NCBI RefSeq assembly: GCF_004795255.1
Contig: NZ_SSBQ01000002.1
Location: forward strand, 229,001 to 293,000
DNA length: 64,000 nucleotides
From: Streptomyces sp. RKND-216
GTDB lineage: Bacteria; Actinomycetota; Actinomycetes; Streptomycetales; Streptomycetaceae
Direction: 5' to 3'
The notes under the pieces are model-generated. The model worked only from the letters and a program-made list of their open reading frames with translations, ran no database searches and was not told where the DNA came from. Within the stretch, counting starts at the first letter, position 1. Each line of letters starts with the position of its first letter. Shown one piece after another: positions 1-10,194 of the stretch. The translations under genes and the position numbers were made by a program.

Positions 1-35
1 CGGCGGACAGTCCCTCCTGCAAGGGCCGTCCGCTG

Positions 36-87
36 GACGACGGGACGCCGCGCACCGGCGGGAACCGGTGTGCGGCGTCCCGTCGTC
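36..87. terminator. Hairpin terminator downstream of xylA
   Basis: A perfect 16-bp stem (36-51 with 72-87) encloses a 20-nt loop that itself can form a short ACCGG/CCGGT hairpin. It lies 22 bp beyond the xylA stop codon on the minus strand, where an intrinsic terminator is expected. There is no long T run, as is usual in Streptomyces. Confidence 0.75.
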
Positions 88-109
88 GATGTGGAAGGGA
101 CCGGCGGTC

Positions 110-1285
110 TCAGCCCCCGCGCACACCCAGCAGGTGGTCCATCGCCAGCTGGTCCAGGTGCTCGAAGGCCATGCCGCGCTCGGCGGCCGCGTCCGGGTCG
201 AAGTCCTCGAACGCGGCGCGGTCGGCCAGCAGGCCGGCCGGCGTCTCGCCCGGTTCAAGGGTGGGGCCGGCCAGCTCGTCCAGTCGCGAGGCGCGCAGCG
301 CCTCGGCGACCTCCCGGTCGGCGCGGAAGGCGGCGGCCCGCTCGCGCAGCACCAGGTAGTTCCGCATGCAGCCGGCAGCCGACGCCCACACGCCCTGGAA
401 GTCCTCGGTGCGCGGCGGCTTGAAGTCGAAGTGCCGCGGGCCGTCGTAGCCGGCGCTCTCCAGCAGGTCGACCAGCCAGAAGGCCGCGCGGAGGTCGCCG
501 GCTCCGAAGCGCAGGTCCTGGTCGTACTTGATGCCGGACTGGCCGTTGAGGTCGATGTGGAACAGCTTGCCGGCCCAGAGCGCCTGCGCGACGCCGTGCG
601 GGAAGTTCAGCCCGGCCATCTGCTCGTGGCCGACCTCCGGGTTGACGCCGAACAACTCTGGCCGCTCCAGCCGTTCGACGAAGGCGAGGGCATGCCCGAC
701 GGTGGGCAGCAGGATGTCGCCGCGCGGCTCGTTGGGCTTGGGTTCGAGGGCGAACCGCAGGTCGTAGCCCTGACCGGTGACGTACTCGCCGAGGAGGTCG
801 AATGCCTCCTTCAGCCGGTCCAGGGCGCAGCGGACGTCCTTGGCGGCGCCGGATTCGGCGCCTTCCCGGCCGCCCCAGGCGACATAGGTGCGCGCGCCGA
901 GTTCGGCGGCGAGGTCGATGTTGCGCATCACCTTGCGCAGGGCGTAGCGGCGTACGTCGCGGTCGTTGGCGGTGAAGGCGCCGTCCTTGAACACCGGGTG
1001 CGTGAAGAGGTTGGTGGTCGCCATCGGCACCGTCATGCCGGTCTCGTCCAGCGCGGCGCGGAAGCGCCGCACGTGCCGCTCGCGCTCGGGCTGCGGGGAG
1101 CCGAACGGGATGAGGTCGTCGTCGTGGAAGGTGACGCCCCAGGCGCCCAGGTCGGCGAGACGGCGCACGGACTCGGCTGGGTCGAGCGCGGGCCGGGTGG
1201 CGTCGCCGAACGGGTCGCGGCCCTGCCAGCCCACCGTCCACAGACCGAAACTGAACCTGTCCTCAGGGGTCGGCCGGTAGCTCAT
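110..1285 (-). CDS. xylA: Xylose isomerase
   Basis: Converts D-xylose to D-xylulose in the cytoplasm, the first step of xylose use. The 391-aa protein has the length of the well-studied Streptomyces xylose isomerases (about 388 aa). It shows the expected catalytic and metal residues: His/Asp in GVTFHDDD (about residue 54), [10 protein letters not shown] with the metal Glu and active Lys, [25 protein letters not shown] and HFDFKPPR. The start at 1285 ([11 protein letters not shown]) is chosen because an AGGAGAG ribosome site precedes it and family members begin there; the frame stays open 44 codons further upstream. It diverges from xylB, and the shared 122-bp gap carries the likely operator. 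Confidence 0.97.
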   Translation of the reverse strand: MSYRPTPEDRFSFGLWTVGWQGRDPFGDATRPALDPAESVRRLADLGAWGVTFHDDDLIPFGSPQPERERHVRRFRAALDETGMTVPMATTNLFTHPVFKDGAFTANDRDVRRYALRKVMRNIDLAAELGARTYVAWGGREGAESGAAKDVRCALDRLKEAFDLLGEYVTGQGYDLRFALEPKPNEPRGDILLPTVGHALAFVERLERPELFGVNPEVGHEQMAGLNFPHGVAQALWAGKLFHIDLNGQSGIKYDQDLRFGAGDLRAAFWLVDLLESAGYDGPRHFDFKPPRTEDFQGVWASAAGCMRNYLVLRERAAAFRADREVAEALRASRLDELAGPTLEPGETPAGLLADRAAFEDFDPDAAAERGMAFEHLDQLAMDHLLGVRGG

Positions 1286-1407
1286 CGTGCAGCACTCTCC
1301 TGTTCGGGGTTCCGCCGGTTCCGGGGGCTTCGGGACTCTATTCGTCATGCCCGTTGACAAACTAGTATGCGGGCAGGACCCCCGCGGGAGGAAGAGGTGA
1401 GGGAGCA
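1286..1407. promoter_or_regulatory. Divergent xylA/xylB promoter with putative ROK operator
   Basis: This gap separates divergent xylA and xylB. It contains TTGACA (1354-1359), a consensus -35-like hexamer, followed directly by the palindrome ACTAGT (1361-1366) inside the AT-rich patch GTTGACAAACTAGTATGC. The rest of the gap is much more GC-rich. A repressor site overlapping the promoter, bound by the ROK protein encoded at 2887-4083, is the natural reading. That assignment is inference from position and family. Confidence 0.6.
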
Positions 1408-2853
1408 ATGGCCGCACCCGAAGGGCCGTTCGTCGTCGGCGTGGACAGCTCCACCCAGGCCACCAAGGCGCTGGTCGTCGACGTGGCGACCGGCCGGGTC
1501 GTCGCCCGGGGGCAGGCCCCGCACACCGTGGACGCGACGTCCGGCCGGGAGTCCGACCCGGAGCAATGGTGGACGGCCCTCGCCTCCTCGCTGGAGCAGT
1601 GCGGCCCGGCCGTGCGGCGGGCCTCGGCGGTGTCCGTGGCCGGCCAGCAGCACGGCCTGGTGACCCTCGGCCGGGACGGCAGACCGGTCCGTCCGGCCCT
1701 GCTGTGGAACGACGTGCGGTCCGCGCCCCAACGGGACCGACTGCTGGCGGAGCTGGGCGGCCCGGAAGGCTGGGCCCGCCGGACCGGGAGCGTGCCCGCG
1801 CCGTCCTTCACCGTCACCAAGTGGGCCTGGCTCGCCGAGCACGAGCCGGAGGCCGCAGCGGCCACCACTGCCGTACGACTGCCGCACGACTACCTCACCG
1901 AGCGGCTGACCGGCACCGGCACCACCGACCGCGGCGACGCCTCCGGCACCGGCTGGTGGGCGTCCGACACCGGCACGTACCACACGGAGACCCTCGACCA
2001 CGTCGGCCTCTCCCCCGCGGCGCTGCCTCGCGTGGTCGGCCACGGCGAAGTGGCAGGCACCGTCCGCGACGGGCTGCCGCTGCCCTCCGGCGCGCTGGTG
2101 GCACCCGGCACCGGCGACAACATGGCGGCGGCGCTCGGGCTGGGTCTGCGTCCCGGGCAGCCAGTGCTCAGCCTGGGCACCTCCGGCACCGTCTACGCCG
2201 TCTCCGGCACGCGGCCGGCCGACCCCACGGGCACGGTCGCCGGTTTCGCCGACGCCGGCACCCGCTGGCTGCCGCTGGCCTGCACGCTGAACTGCACCCT
2301 CGCCGTGGACCGGGTCGCCGCCCTCCTGGGCCGCGAGCGCGAGGACGTCGAGGCGGGCGGCGGGGCGACGCTGCTGCCCTTTCTGGACGGCGAACGCACA
2401 CCCGACCTGCCGTACGCGTCCGGTCTGCTGCACGGCCTGCGACACGACACCACCGGCGGGCACATCCTCCAGGCCGCCTACGACGGCGCGGTCTTCACCC
2501 TGCTCGACGCCCTGGAGAAGGTGCTGGGCGACGAAGCCGCACCGGACGGCGGCCCCGACGCCCCGTTGCTGCTGATCGGCGGCGGCGCGAAGGGCACCGC
2601 CTGGCGGGAGACCGTGCGCCGCCTGTCCGGGCGGCCGGTCCAGGTGCCCCGGGCGCAGGAACTGGTGGCACTCGGGGCGGCTGCGCAGGCCGCCGGACTG
2701 CTGATGGGCGAGGACCCGGCCGCGGTCGCCCGCCGCTGGGCGACCGCCGACGGCCCGGCCTACCCCGCGGTGCAGCGCGACGAGGAGACCCTCGACCGGC
2801 TGACGGCGACGCTCGGGAGCGCGGGAGCGCTGCTGGGCCGACCCGGCTCCTGA
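1408..2853 (+). CDS. xylB: Xylulokinase
   Basis: Phosphorylates D-xylulose to D-xylulose 5-phosphate for the pentose phosphate pathway. The 481-aa protein has the FGGY kinase layout: an N-terminal phosphate-binding motif [12 protein letters not shown] (residues 6-17), the substrate motif GQQHGLV (about 80), and the C-terminal ATPase segment with [14 protein letters not shown] (about 390) and ALGAAAQA. The start ATG follows GAGGTGAGGGAG. It is transcribed away from xylA and followed 33 bp later by the ROK regulator, giving an isomerase/kinase/repressor locus. Confidence 0.97.
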   Translation: MAAPEGPFVVGVDSSTQATKALVVDVATGRVVARGQAPHTVDATSGRESDPEQWWTALASSLEQCGPAVRRASAVSVAGQQHGLVTLGRDGRPVRPALLWNDVRSAPQRDRLLAELGGPEGWARRTGSVPAPSFTVTKWAWLAEHEPEAAAATTAVRLPHDYLTERLTGTGTTDRGDASGTGWWASDTGTYHTETLDHVGLSPAALPRVVGHGEVAGTVRDGLPLPSGALVAPGTGDNMAAALGLGLRPGQPVLSLGTSGTVYAVSGTRPADPTGTVAGFADAGTRWLPLACTLNCTLAVDRVAALLGREREDVEAGGGATLLPFLDGERTPDLPYASGLLHGLRHDTTGGHILQAAYDGAVFTLLDALEKVLGDEAAPDGGPDAPLLLIGGGAKGTAWRETVRRLSGRPVQVPRAQELVALGAAAQAAGLLMGEDPAAVARRWATADGPAYPAVQRDEETLDRLTATLGSAGALLGRPGS

Positions 2854-2886
2854 CCATCGGCCGGCCGCAGCGCGCAGGAGGACCAG

Positions 2887-4083
2887 ATGCCCGCTTCCGC
2901 CCCCAACTCGCAGCAGGAGATGCGGCGCCGCAACCTCTCCCGGGTCCTGCACACCGTGGCCGAACAGGCCCCCGTGTCCCGGGCGGGCATCGCCGCCCGC
3001 GTCGGGCTCACCCGGGCCGCGGTCTCCACACTGGTCGACGAACTGCTGCGCGGCGGGCTGCTGACGGAGCTGGGGCCGGGCCGTACCGGCGGGGTGGGGC
3101 GCCCGGGCCACGCGCTCGACGTCGGCGACCACGGACCGTGCGGGATCGGCGCGGACGTCGGCGTGGACCGGCTGGCGGTGGTCGCCCTCGACCTGCGCGG
3201 CCGGGTCCGCGCCCGCGCCGAGGTGGAGGGCGACCACCGCGACTCCGACCCCGACGAGGTGCTGGCGCGCTTGGCCGCACTGGTCCAGGAGACGGCCGCC
3301 GGGGCGGCCGGGCACGGACTGGCGCCGGCGGGACTCGCCGTGGCGGTGCCGGGACTGGTCGGCCGCGACTCCACCCGGGTGGTCCGCACGCCCAACCTGG
3401 GCTGGCCGGCCACCGACCTGCGCCCCCGGCTGCCCCCGACGCTGCCGCTAACCGTGGACAACGAGGCCAACTTCGGCGCGCTGGCGGAGCTCTGGCACGG
3501 CGGCGCGGAGGCCCCGGCCGACTTCGTGCACGTCTCCGCCCGCATCGGCATCGGCGGCGCGGTCGTGCTGGGCGGCGAACTGCTGCGCGGGGCCCGCGGG
3601 TTCGCGGGCGAGCTGGGCCACGTGCCCGTGGTACCGGAAGGCAGGCCGTGCGGCTGCGGGGGCCGTGGCTGCCTGGAGCAGTACGCCGGGGAGGAGGCCC
3701 TGCTGGGGGCGGCCGGACTGCCCGCCGGGCACGCCTCCCCGCGCAGCCGGACGGCCGTCCTCGCCGAACGGGCCGCGCAGGGCGACGCGGCCGCGCTGCG
3801 GGCGCTGCGGGACGCCGGACGGGCGCTCGGTGTCGCTCTGGCCGGCACGGTCAACCTGCTGGACCCGGAGGCCGTGGTGCTGGGCGGGGAGCTCGCGGGG
3901 CTCGGACGCTTCCTGATCCCCGCGCTCACCGGAGAGCTCGCCTCCCGTCAGGCCGCGCCCGCCCCCCTGCCGCGGCTCCTCACCTCCGCCGTCGGCACCG
4001 ACGGGCCGGTGCTCGGCGCGGCCCGCTCGGTGGTGCGCGCCGTGCTGGACGACCCGATGGCGTACGCCCCCGCCCGGGCGTGA
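2887..4083 (+). CDS. ROK-family transcriptional regulator (XylR-like)
   Basis: Likely xylose-responsive repressor of the neighbouring xyl genes. Residues about 10-65 form a winged helix-turn-helix (EMRRRNLSRVLHTV, then SRAGIAARVGLTRAAVSTLV). The rest is a ROK sugar-kinase-like domain with the DNEANFGALAE segment and the zinc-binding signature CGCGGRGCLEQ (about residues 257-267). At 398 aa it matches the repressor class of ROK proteins rather than the roughly 310-aa sugar kinases. AGGAGG precedes the ATG. Its place directly behind xylB supports the role; the inducer is not shown by the sequence. Confidence 0.9.
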   Translation: MPASAPNSQQEMRRRNLSRVLHTVAEQAPVSRAGIAARVGLTRAAVSTLVDELLRGGLLTELGPGRTGGVGRPGHALDVGDHGPCGIGADVGVDRLAVVALDLRGRVRARAEVEGDHRDSDPDEVLARLAALVQETAAGAAGHGLAPAGLAVAVPGLVGRDSTRVVRTPNLGWPATDLRPRLPPTLPLTVDNEANFGALAELWHGGAEAPADFVHVSARIGIGGAVVLGGELLRGARGFAGELGHVPVVPEGRPCGCGGRGCLEQYAGEEALLGAAGLPAGHASPRSRTAVLAERAAQGDAAALRALRDAGRALGVALAGTVNLLDPEAVVLGGELAGLGRFLIPALTGELASRQAAPAPLPRLLTSAVGTDGPVLGAARSVVRAVLDDPMAYAPARA

Positions 4084-4237
4084 CCGGGAGCTTCCCTGCA
4101 CTTGCGCACGGCGGACTGCGTACCGGGCCCCGGGCGTCGGCCGCCGTGCGATGCTGAGGGCGCAGACGTCCCTCACCTGCGAGACCGCGCCCTGCCGACG
4201 CGCGGCATGCGCACCCGCGACCTGTGAAGGAGTACCG

Positions 4238-5710
4238 GTGTCGTCCCTCTTCCCAGCACTGCGCGAGAGCCCGGACCGGACCGCCCTGCGGTTCGGTCCG
4301 GACGTCCTGACGTACGGCGAACTGGACGCCGCGTCCGCGGCGCTGGCGGAGAAGATCGCCGGGGCCGGCCGGGTCGCCGTCTGGGCGACACCGTCCCCGC
4401 ACACGGCGGTCGCCGTGGTCGCCGCGCTGCGGGCCGGCGTACCCGCGGTGCCGTTGAACCCGCGGACCGGCACCCGGGAACTGGCACACATCCTCGGCGA
4501 CAGCTCCCCGGCGCTGGTCCTCGCCACGTCCGGCGACGTGCTCCCCGAGGGCCCCGACACGCTGCCCCGCGTGGACGTGTCCCTGACGACCGGGGCGACA
4601 CCGGGGGCCGCCGTGCCCGCGCCCGAGGAGCCGGGGCCGGAGACAGCCGCGCTGGTCGTCTACACCTCCGGCACCACCGGTCCGCCGAAGGGCGCGGTGA
4701 TCCCGCGCCGCGCCGTCGCGCACACCCTGGATGCGCTGGCCGGCGCGTGGGGGTGGACGGCGGACGACGTACTGGTGCACGCCCTGCCGCTGTTCCATGT
4801 GCACGGCCTGGTGCTGGGCGTCCTTGGCCCGCTGCGGCGCGGCGGCGCCGTGCACCACCTGGGTCGCTTCGACGTGACGGCGGTGGCCCGCGAACTGGCC
4901 GGTCCCGGCACGATGCTGTTCGGCGTGCCCACCATGTACCACCGGCTCGCCGAGGCCGTGGCCGACGACCGGGAGCTGGTCAGCGCCCTGTCGGGGGCCC
5001 GGTTGCTGGTCTCCGGGTCCGCGCCGTTGCCGCTGCGCGACCACCAGCGGATCGCCGAGGCGACCGGCCGTCACGTGGTCGAGCGCTACGGGATGACGGA
5101 GACGCTGATGAACACCAGCGTGCGCCTGGCCGACGACGGACGGTCCCTGAGCCCCGCCCGGCCCGGCACGGTCGGGCCGGCGCTGGACGGCGTGGAGCTG
5201 CGGCTGGTGGACGAGGCAGGTGCGCCGCTGGAGGCGCGGGACGGCGAGACCGTGGGCGAGGTGGAGGTACGGGGTCTCTCGCTGTTCACCGGCTATCTGG
5301 ACCGCCCGGAGGCCACCGCGGCGGCGTTCACCCCGGACGGCTGGTTCCGCACCGGGGACATGGCGACCACCGATGCGGCGGGCGCGGTGACCCTCGTCGG
5401 CCGCAAGTCGACCGATCTGGTGAAGAGCGGCGGGTACAAGATCGGCGCGGGCGAGATCGAGAACGCGCTGCTGGAGCACCCCGGTGTGGCGGAGGCCGCC
5501 GTGACCGGCGAACCGGATCCGGACCTGGGCGAGCGCGTCGTGGCGTGGGTCGTGCCCCGGGACGCCGCCTCGCCGCCCGGCGAACGCGAACTGGCCGAGC
5601 ACGTCTCCGCACTCCTCGCCCCGCACAAGCGGCCGCGCCGCGTGCGCTACCTGGACGCCCTGCCCCGCAACGACATGGGCAAGATCCTCAAGCGCGCGCT
5701 CGATGCCTGA
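4238..5710 (+). CDS. matB: Malonyl-/methylmalonyl-CoA synthetase (acyl-CoA synthetase)
   Basis: ATP-dependent ligase of the ANL superfamily that makes malonyl-CoA (and often methylmalonyl-CoA) from the free diacid. The protein begins SSLFPALRESPDRTALRFG and carries VVYTSGTTGPPKGAV, ERYGMTETLMNTS, GWFRTGDMA, KSGGYKIGAGEIE and the terminal NDMGKILKRAL. All of these closely resemble the Streptomyces MatB I remember, which is also about 490 aa. The GTG start at 4238 is preferred because GAAGGAG stands just upstream and the preceding 29 codons lack family similarity. It overlaps the next gene by 8 bp, implying coupled translation. It could supply malonyl-CoA to the PKS module at 44-52 kb, but the locus is distant and conserved in other Streptomyces. 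Confidence 0.9.
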   Translation: MSSLFPALRESPDRTALRFGPDVLTYGELDAASAALAEKIAGAGRVAVWATPSPHTAVAVVAALRAGVPAVPLNPRTGTRELAHILGDSSPALVLATSGDVLPEGPDTLPRVDVSLTTGATPGAAVPAPEEPGPETAALVVYTSGTTGPPKGAVIPRRAVAHTLDALAGAWGWTADDVLVHALPLFHVHGLVLGVLGPLRRGGAVHHLGRFDVTAVARELAGPGTMLFGVPTMYHRLAEAVADDRELVSALSGARLLVSGSAPLPLRDHQRIAEATGRHVVERYGMTETLMNTSVRLADDGRSLSPARPGTVGPALDGVELRLVDEAGAPLEARDGETVGEVEVRGLSLFTGYLDRPEATAAAFTPDGWFRTGDMATTDAAGAVTLVGRKSTDLVKSGGYKIGAGEIENALLEHPGVAEAAVTGEPDPDLGERVVAWVVPRDAASPPGERELAEHVSALLAPHKRPRRVRYLDALPRNDMGKILKRALDA

Positions 5711-7069
5711 CCGGCCGCAGGCCCCGGCGGACGTGCCGGCCCGCGAGCTGCTGGCGGGCCTGGCCGACGGCTTCGCCGAGGCGCCGCCCGAGTCCTGGGC
5801 GGCACCCGGAACCGCGGACGACGACGGCCCGCTGGGCTGGCCCGGGTACGGCGCGGCCCGGGGGAAGGCGCGGGCACGCACCGGGGAGGCGGAGTCGGTG
5901 GTGCTCGGCACCGGACGGGTCGACGCACCGAAGCGGTCCTGCTGGCCTTCGAATTCGGCTTCCTCGGCGGTTCCCTCGGGGAGCGCACGGGTGCCCGCAT
6001 CGAGGCGGCACACGTCCTGGCCCGGGAGCGCCGGCTGCCGCTGGTGTCGCTGATCGCCACCGGCGGCAGCCGTATGCAGGAAGGCATGCGGGCTCTGTCC
6101 CAGCTCCAGCGCGTGGCACGGCAGTGCGCGCTCACCCGTGCCGCGGGCGTGCCGCAGCTGGCGGTGGCCCGGCATCCGACGACCGGCGGCGGCTGGGCCG
6201 CCGTGGCGTCCGGCGCCGACGTGGTGCTGGCCGTCGAGGGCGCGCAGGTGGCCTTCGCCGGCTCCCGCGTGCGGCCGGAAGGCGCGGACCCGGCGGCGTA
6301 CACGGCCGAGGGGCAGTATGCGGCCGGGCACGTCGACCGGCTGCTGCCCGCCGGGGAAGTGCGCAGCGCCCTGGGCCGCTGGCTGGCACTGCTCGTCGGG
6401 CCGCCCGGGGACCGGCTGGAGCCGCCCCCGGCGTTGCGGCCGGCCGCCCCGCCTGCGACCGGCTGGGAGGCGGTGGAGCGCGCCCGTTCCGCCGGACGGC
6501 CGCGTGCGGGCGCCTATCTGGACGCGTACTTCACGCGGCGCGAGGAGATCGGCGGCGACCGCTGCGGCGGCCGGGACGACCAGGGCGTCGCCTGCGGCCT
6601 CGGCCGCCTGCCGGACGGCACCACGGCGGCGTACGCGGCGCAGCTGGGCACCGCGACCCGCCCTGCCGGATACCGCACGGCGGCGCGTCTGGTCCGGCTC
6701 GCGGACCGGCTGGGGCTGCCGGTCCTCACGCTGGTCGACACGCCCGGTGCGGCGGGCGACGGCGAGGCGGAACGGGCGGGGACCGGCCCGGCGGTGGCCG
6801 AGTGCTTCGCGGCCGTGGCCGAGGCCCGGGTGCCGGTGACCACCCTGGTCGTCGGCGAGGGCGGCTCGGGCGGTGCCCTCGCGCTGGCCGCACCCGGCCA
6901 CACGTGGCTGGTGCCGGAGGCGTACTTCTCCGTCATCGCGCCGGAGTCGGCCGCAGCCGTCCTCAAGCGGGACGGCGGGCGGGTGCGCGAGACCGCCGAT
7001 CAGCTGCGCCTGCGTCCCCAGGACGTCGTCGCCCTCGGCGCCGCCCGCGGGATCGTCGACCCCGCCTGA
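5703..7069 (+). pseudogene. Acetyl-/malonyl-CoA carboxyltransferase-like protein, frameshifted
   Basis: Reading from the ATG at 5703 gives an N-terminus that runs out of frame near 5925. The downstream frame (TEAVLLAFEFGFLGG... to LGAARGIVDPA) continues the same crotonase-fold carboxyltransferase family, with GGSGGALALA and TLVDTPGAAGDGE oxyanion-type motifs. Adding one G in GACGCACC (giving GTC GAC GGC ACC GAA) restores a single protein of about 455 aa. The start overlaps the matB stop by 8 bp. The family fuses alpha- and beta-like carboxyltransferase halves and sits next to matB in other streptomycetes as I recall. Either the gene is broken or one base was lost in sequencing. Confidence 0.75.
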
Positions 7070-7084
7070 GCACGCACGACCCCC

Positions 7085-7123
7085 CGCCTGAACCCGCCCG
7101 CTTCCGCCGGGCGGGTTCAGGCG
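7085..7123. terminator. Hairpin terminator after matB-carboxyltransferase operon
   Basis: A perfect 15-bp stem, 7085-7099 paired with 7109-7123, with a 9-nt loop starts 15 bp after the stop codon at 7069. Strong GC hairpin without a T tract. Confidence 0.85.
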
Positions 7124-7290
7124 TCGCCGGAAGGTCCGGCCCGGTGCGGCGCGGGTTGCGCGGGGATGTCGTCCCGGCATCCCCCTTGACCCCGGCATTG
7201 GTCTATGCCAAAGCTGTGCGTCAGCCCCCCACAGTCCGCGCCGCCACCCGCCCGTCCGGCGGCACCCGTGCGACCTTCCCTGGGGGAGCC

Positions 7291-8559
7291 ATGCCCGTTT
7301 CGTACCGGAGGAGAGGCGCCGTCCGTGCCCTCGCGCTCGCCCTGAGCAGCGCCCTGCTCGCCGCCTGCGGCCTCATCGGCGAGAGCGAGGACGGCCGGAC
7401 GCTGACGGTGTGGCTGATGGAGGGCAGCCTCACCGACGGCCTCACCCGCGACCTGGTCCGCGACTACGAGGCCGGGCACCCGGGCGTCGAGGTGGAGGTG
7501 GTCGTGCAGCAGTGGCCCGGAATCGACCGGAAGGTGACCGCCGCGCTGCGGTCCGGCGACGGCCCCGACGTCATCGAGGTCGGGAACACGCAGGTCGCGC
7601 AGTACGTGCAGACGGGGAAGGTGCAGAACCTGACCATCCGGATGATGGACCTGGGCAGCGACGAGTGGCTGCCCGCCCTCGGGGCGTCCGGCCAGGTGGA
7701 CGGCTTCCAGTACGGCGTCCCGTTCTACGCCGCCAACCGGGTCGTGGTCTACCGCAAGGACCTGTTCGAGGCGGCCGGGATCGACTCCCCGCCCCGCACC
7801 CGGGACGCGTGGCTGACCGCGACGGCCGCGCTGGACGCCCCGCCCGGCCAGCAGGGCATCTACCTGCCGGGCCGGAACTGGTACGTGCTGGCCGGTTTCG
7901 TGTGGGACGAGGGTGGCCGACTGGCCGACGAGCGCAGCGGCCGGTGGAGCGGCGCCCTGGACACCCCGCAGGCGCTGCGGGCCATGGACTTCTACCGCGA
8001 ACTCCAGTCCCACGGGGAGGCGCCGCCCGCTTCCGACGAGGCGAACCCGGACCAGGAGCAGGTGTTCGCGGAGGGCCGCGTGGCCCAGCTGATCACCGTG
8101 CCCGGCGGCGCGCGCCTGATCACGGACGCCAACCCGGACCTGAAGGGCAAGCTGGGCTTCTTCCCCGTCCCGGGCGAGAAGCCGGACGAGCCGTGTGCGG
8201 TGTTCACCGGCGGCTCGGTGCTGATCATGCCGGACGGCGAGGGCCTCGACGAGGAGGCGTACGCCTTCGTCAAGCTGCTGTCCGGCGACCGGTGGCAGCG
8301 GCGCATCGCCGGGGAGATGAGCTACGTGCCGAACAAGGCGAGGCTCGCCGGCGCACTGGACGGCGACCCGGGTGCGGAGGCCATGGCGCGCGCGGCCGAG
8401 CACGGGCACACCGTCCCCGCCTCTCCGTCCTGGGGCGCGCTGGAGGCGGACAACCCGATCACCCGCTACATGACCGCCGTGCTGCGCGGCGAGGCGAAGC
8501 GCCCTGCGGCGCAGCGGGCGTCCGCGACCATCAGCCGGGTGCTCAACGGCACCGGCTGA
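7291..8559 (+). CDS. Extracellular solute-binding lipoprotein (sugar ABC type), orphan
   Basis: Secreted, lipid-anchored receptor of a carbohydrate ABC importer. The 422-aa precursor has a basic N-terminus, a hydrophobic segment and the lipobox LLAAC with Cys at residue 26. Mature features are those of family 1 solute-binding proteins: LTVWLMEGS at the start, a DVIEVGNTQ substrate-domain motif and YGVPFYAANRVVVYRKDLF. The ATG at 7291 follows GGGGGA. No permease or ATPase gene is next to it (the neighbours are a terminator and a lipase maturation factor), so it must use a transporter encoded elsewhere. The ligand cannot be read from the sequence. Confidence 0.88.
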   Translation: MPVSYRRRGAVRALALALSSALLAACGLIGESEDGRTLTVWLMEGSLTDGLTRDLVRDYEAGHPGVEVEVVVQQWPGIDRKVTAALRSGDGPDVIEVGNTQVAQYVQTGKVQNLTIRMMDLGSDEWLPALGASGQVDGFQYGVPFYAANRVVVYRKDLFEAAGIDSPPRTRDAWLTATAALDAPPGQQGIYLPGRNWYVLAGFVWDEGGRLADERSGRWSGALDTPQALRAMDFYRELQSHGEAPPASDEANPDQEQVFAEGRVAQLITVPGGARLITDANPDLKGKLGFFPVPGEKPDEPCAVFTGGSVLIMPDGEGLDEEAYAFVKLLSGDRWQRRIAGEMSYVPNKARLAGALDGDPGAEAMARAAEHGHTVPASPSWGALEADNPITRYMTAVLRGEAKRPAAQRASATISRVLNGTG

Positions 8560-8600
8560 GACGCGGTGAGCCCGGCGCCTCCCGGTGGTACCCGTCGCCC

Positions 8601-10031
8601 ATGGACTGGTTCACGGCACCGGAGCTCTGGCTCGCCCGGGAGATGGCGCAGCGCGGCCTGGCGCTGCTCTACGTCGTCGCCTTCCTCACCTCGGCGCTCC
8701 AGTTCCGTCCGCTGATCGGCGAGAAGGGCATACTGCCCGCGGACCGGTTCGTCCGCGCGGTGCCGTTCCGGAGCGCTCCCGGACTGTTCCAGTGGCACTT
8801 CTCCGACCGCTTCTTCGCCGCCGTCGCCTGGTCGGGCGCGGCGCTGGCCGCCGCTCTGGCGGCGGGCGCCGGGGACGCCGTGCCGCTCGGGGCCGCGATG
8901 GCGGCGTGGGCGGTGCTGTGGGCGTTGTACCTGTCGATCGTGAACGTGGGGCAGACCTGGTACGGCTTCGGCTGGGAGTCGCTGCTGCTGGAGGCGGGAT
9001 TCCTGGCCGTCTTCCTGGGCAACGACTCCGTCGGACCGCCCGTGCTGGTGCTGTGGCTGCTGCGCTGGCTGCTGTTCCGGGTGGAGTTCGGTGCGGGCCT
9101 GATCAAGTGGCGGGGCGACCACTGCTGGCGTGAGCTGACCTGCCTGGACCACCACCACGAGACTCAGCCCATGCCGGGACCGTTCAGCTGGCACTTCCAC
9201 CAGCTGCCGCGCCGCATGCACCGGGTGGAGGTGGCCGCCAACCACGTCACGCAGCTGCTGGTGCCGTTCGCGCTGCTGCTCCCGCAGCCGGTCGCCGGGG
9301 CGGCCGCCGCGCTGATGATCGTCACCCAGCTGTGGTTGGTGCTGTCCGGGAACTTCGCCTGGCTGAACTGGTTGACCGTCGTGATCGCGTGCGCGGCGCT
9401 GGACACCTCGCTGGTGACCGGACCTCGCGCCTACGGCGCCACGCCGCTGTGGTTCGCCGCCCTGGTGTGCGCGCTGACCGTGCTGGTGGCCGTGCTCAGC
9501 TACCGCCCGGTCCGCAACCTGACCTCCCCGCGGCAGCGGATGAACCGCTCGTTCGACCCCCTGCATCTGGTCAACACCTACGGAGCGTTCGGCAGCGTGA
9601 CGCGGGTGCGCCAGGAGATCGTGCTCGAGGGGACGGACGCCGAGCACCCGGACGAGGACACCGTGTGGCGGGAGTACGACTTCCGCGGGAAGCCCGGCGA
9701 CCCGCGCCGTCGGCCGCGGCAGTACGCTCCGTACCACCTGCGGCTGGACTGGATGATGTGGTTCGCCGCGCTCTCCCCCGCGTACGCCCGTGGCTGGTTC
9801 GACGCGTTCGTGCTGCGGCTGCTGCGGTCGGATCCGGACACCCTGCGGCTGCTCCGCCGCAACCCGTTCCCGGACGGCGCGCCGACGCACGTACGGGCGC
9901 TGCTCTACCGCTACCGGTTCACCACCAGGTCCGAGCGCCGGGAGACGGGCCTGTGGTGGCACCGCACCCTGGTCCGCGAATACCTCTCGCCCGTACGGGC
10001 GCCCGCCACGACACGTCACCCGTTCCGGTGA
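8601..10031 (+). CDS. Lipase maturation factor family membrane protein
   Basis: The 476-aa protein begins with WFTAPELWLAREMAQRGLAL and contains many hydrophobic segments. It has the family hallmarks SLLLEAGFLAVFLG, LLRWLLFRVEFGAGLIKWRG, CLDHHHETQPMPGPFSWHFH and a hydrophilic C-terminal domain (EYDFRGKPGDPRRRPRQYAPYH). These match lipase maturation factor (LMF1/LMF2-like) proteins, which in bacteria have no proven substrate. The start ATG at 8601 has only a weak GGTGG upstream. It lies 41 bp after the solute-binding lipoprotein gene and may be cotranscribed with it. Confidence 0.87.
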   Translation: MDWFTAPELWLAREMAQRGLALLYVVAFLTSALQFRPLIGEKGILPADRFVRAVPFRSAPGLFQWHFSDRFFAAVAWSGAALAAALAAGAGDAVPLGAAMAAWAVLWALYLSIVNVGQTWYGFGWESLLLEAGFLAVFLGNDSVGPPVLVLWLLRWLLFRVEFGAGLIKWRGDHCWRELTCLDHHHETQPMPGPFSWHFHQLPRRMHRVEVAANHVTQLLVPFALLLPQPVAGAAAALMIVTQLWLVLSGNFAWLNWLTVVIACAALDTSLVTGPRAYGATPLWFAALVCALTVLVAVLSYRPVRNLTSPRQRMNRSFDPLHLVNTYGAFGSVTRVRQEIVLEGTDAEHPDEDTVWREYDFRGKPGDPRRRPRQYAPYHLRLDWMMWFAALSPAYARGWFDAFVLRLLRSDPDTLRLLRRNPFPDGAPTHVRALLYRYRFTTRSERRETGLWWHRTLVREYLSPVRAPATTRHPFR

Positions 10032-10194
10032 TTCGTGGCCGGATCTGCGCGGTGCCGGACGGGCCTCCGCGGCCCCTGGGCCAGCGGCTGGAGCACCCCC
10101 GCGGAGCCGGCCGTGAACGATTGGCACCGAATCAGGAGTTTCACCCGGAGGCCGCAGCTTGACCACGAATTTGCAACATGCCTAGCCTGCCGCA

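Noticed and set aside
7291-8559. The solute-binding lipoprotein as part of the ABC importer at 14.4-17.5 kb
   Set aside because: The importer has its own binding protein, is 6 kb away and is read in the opposite direction.
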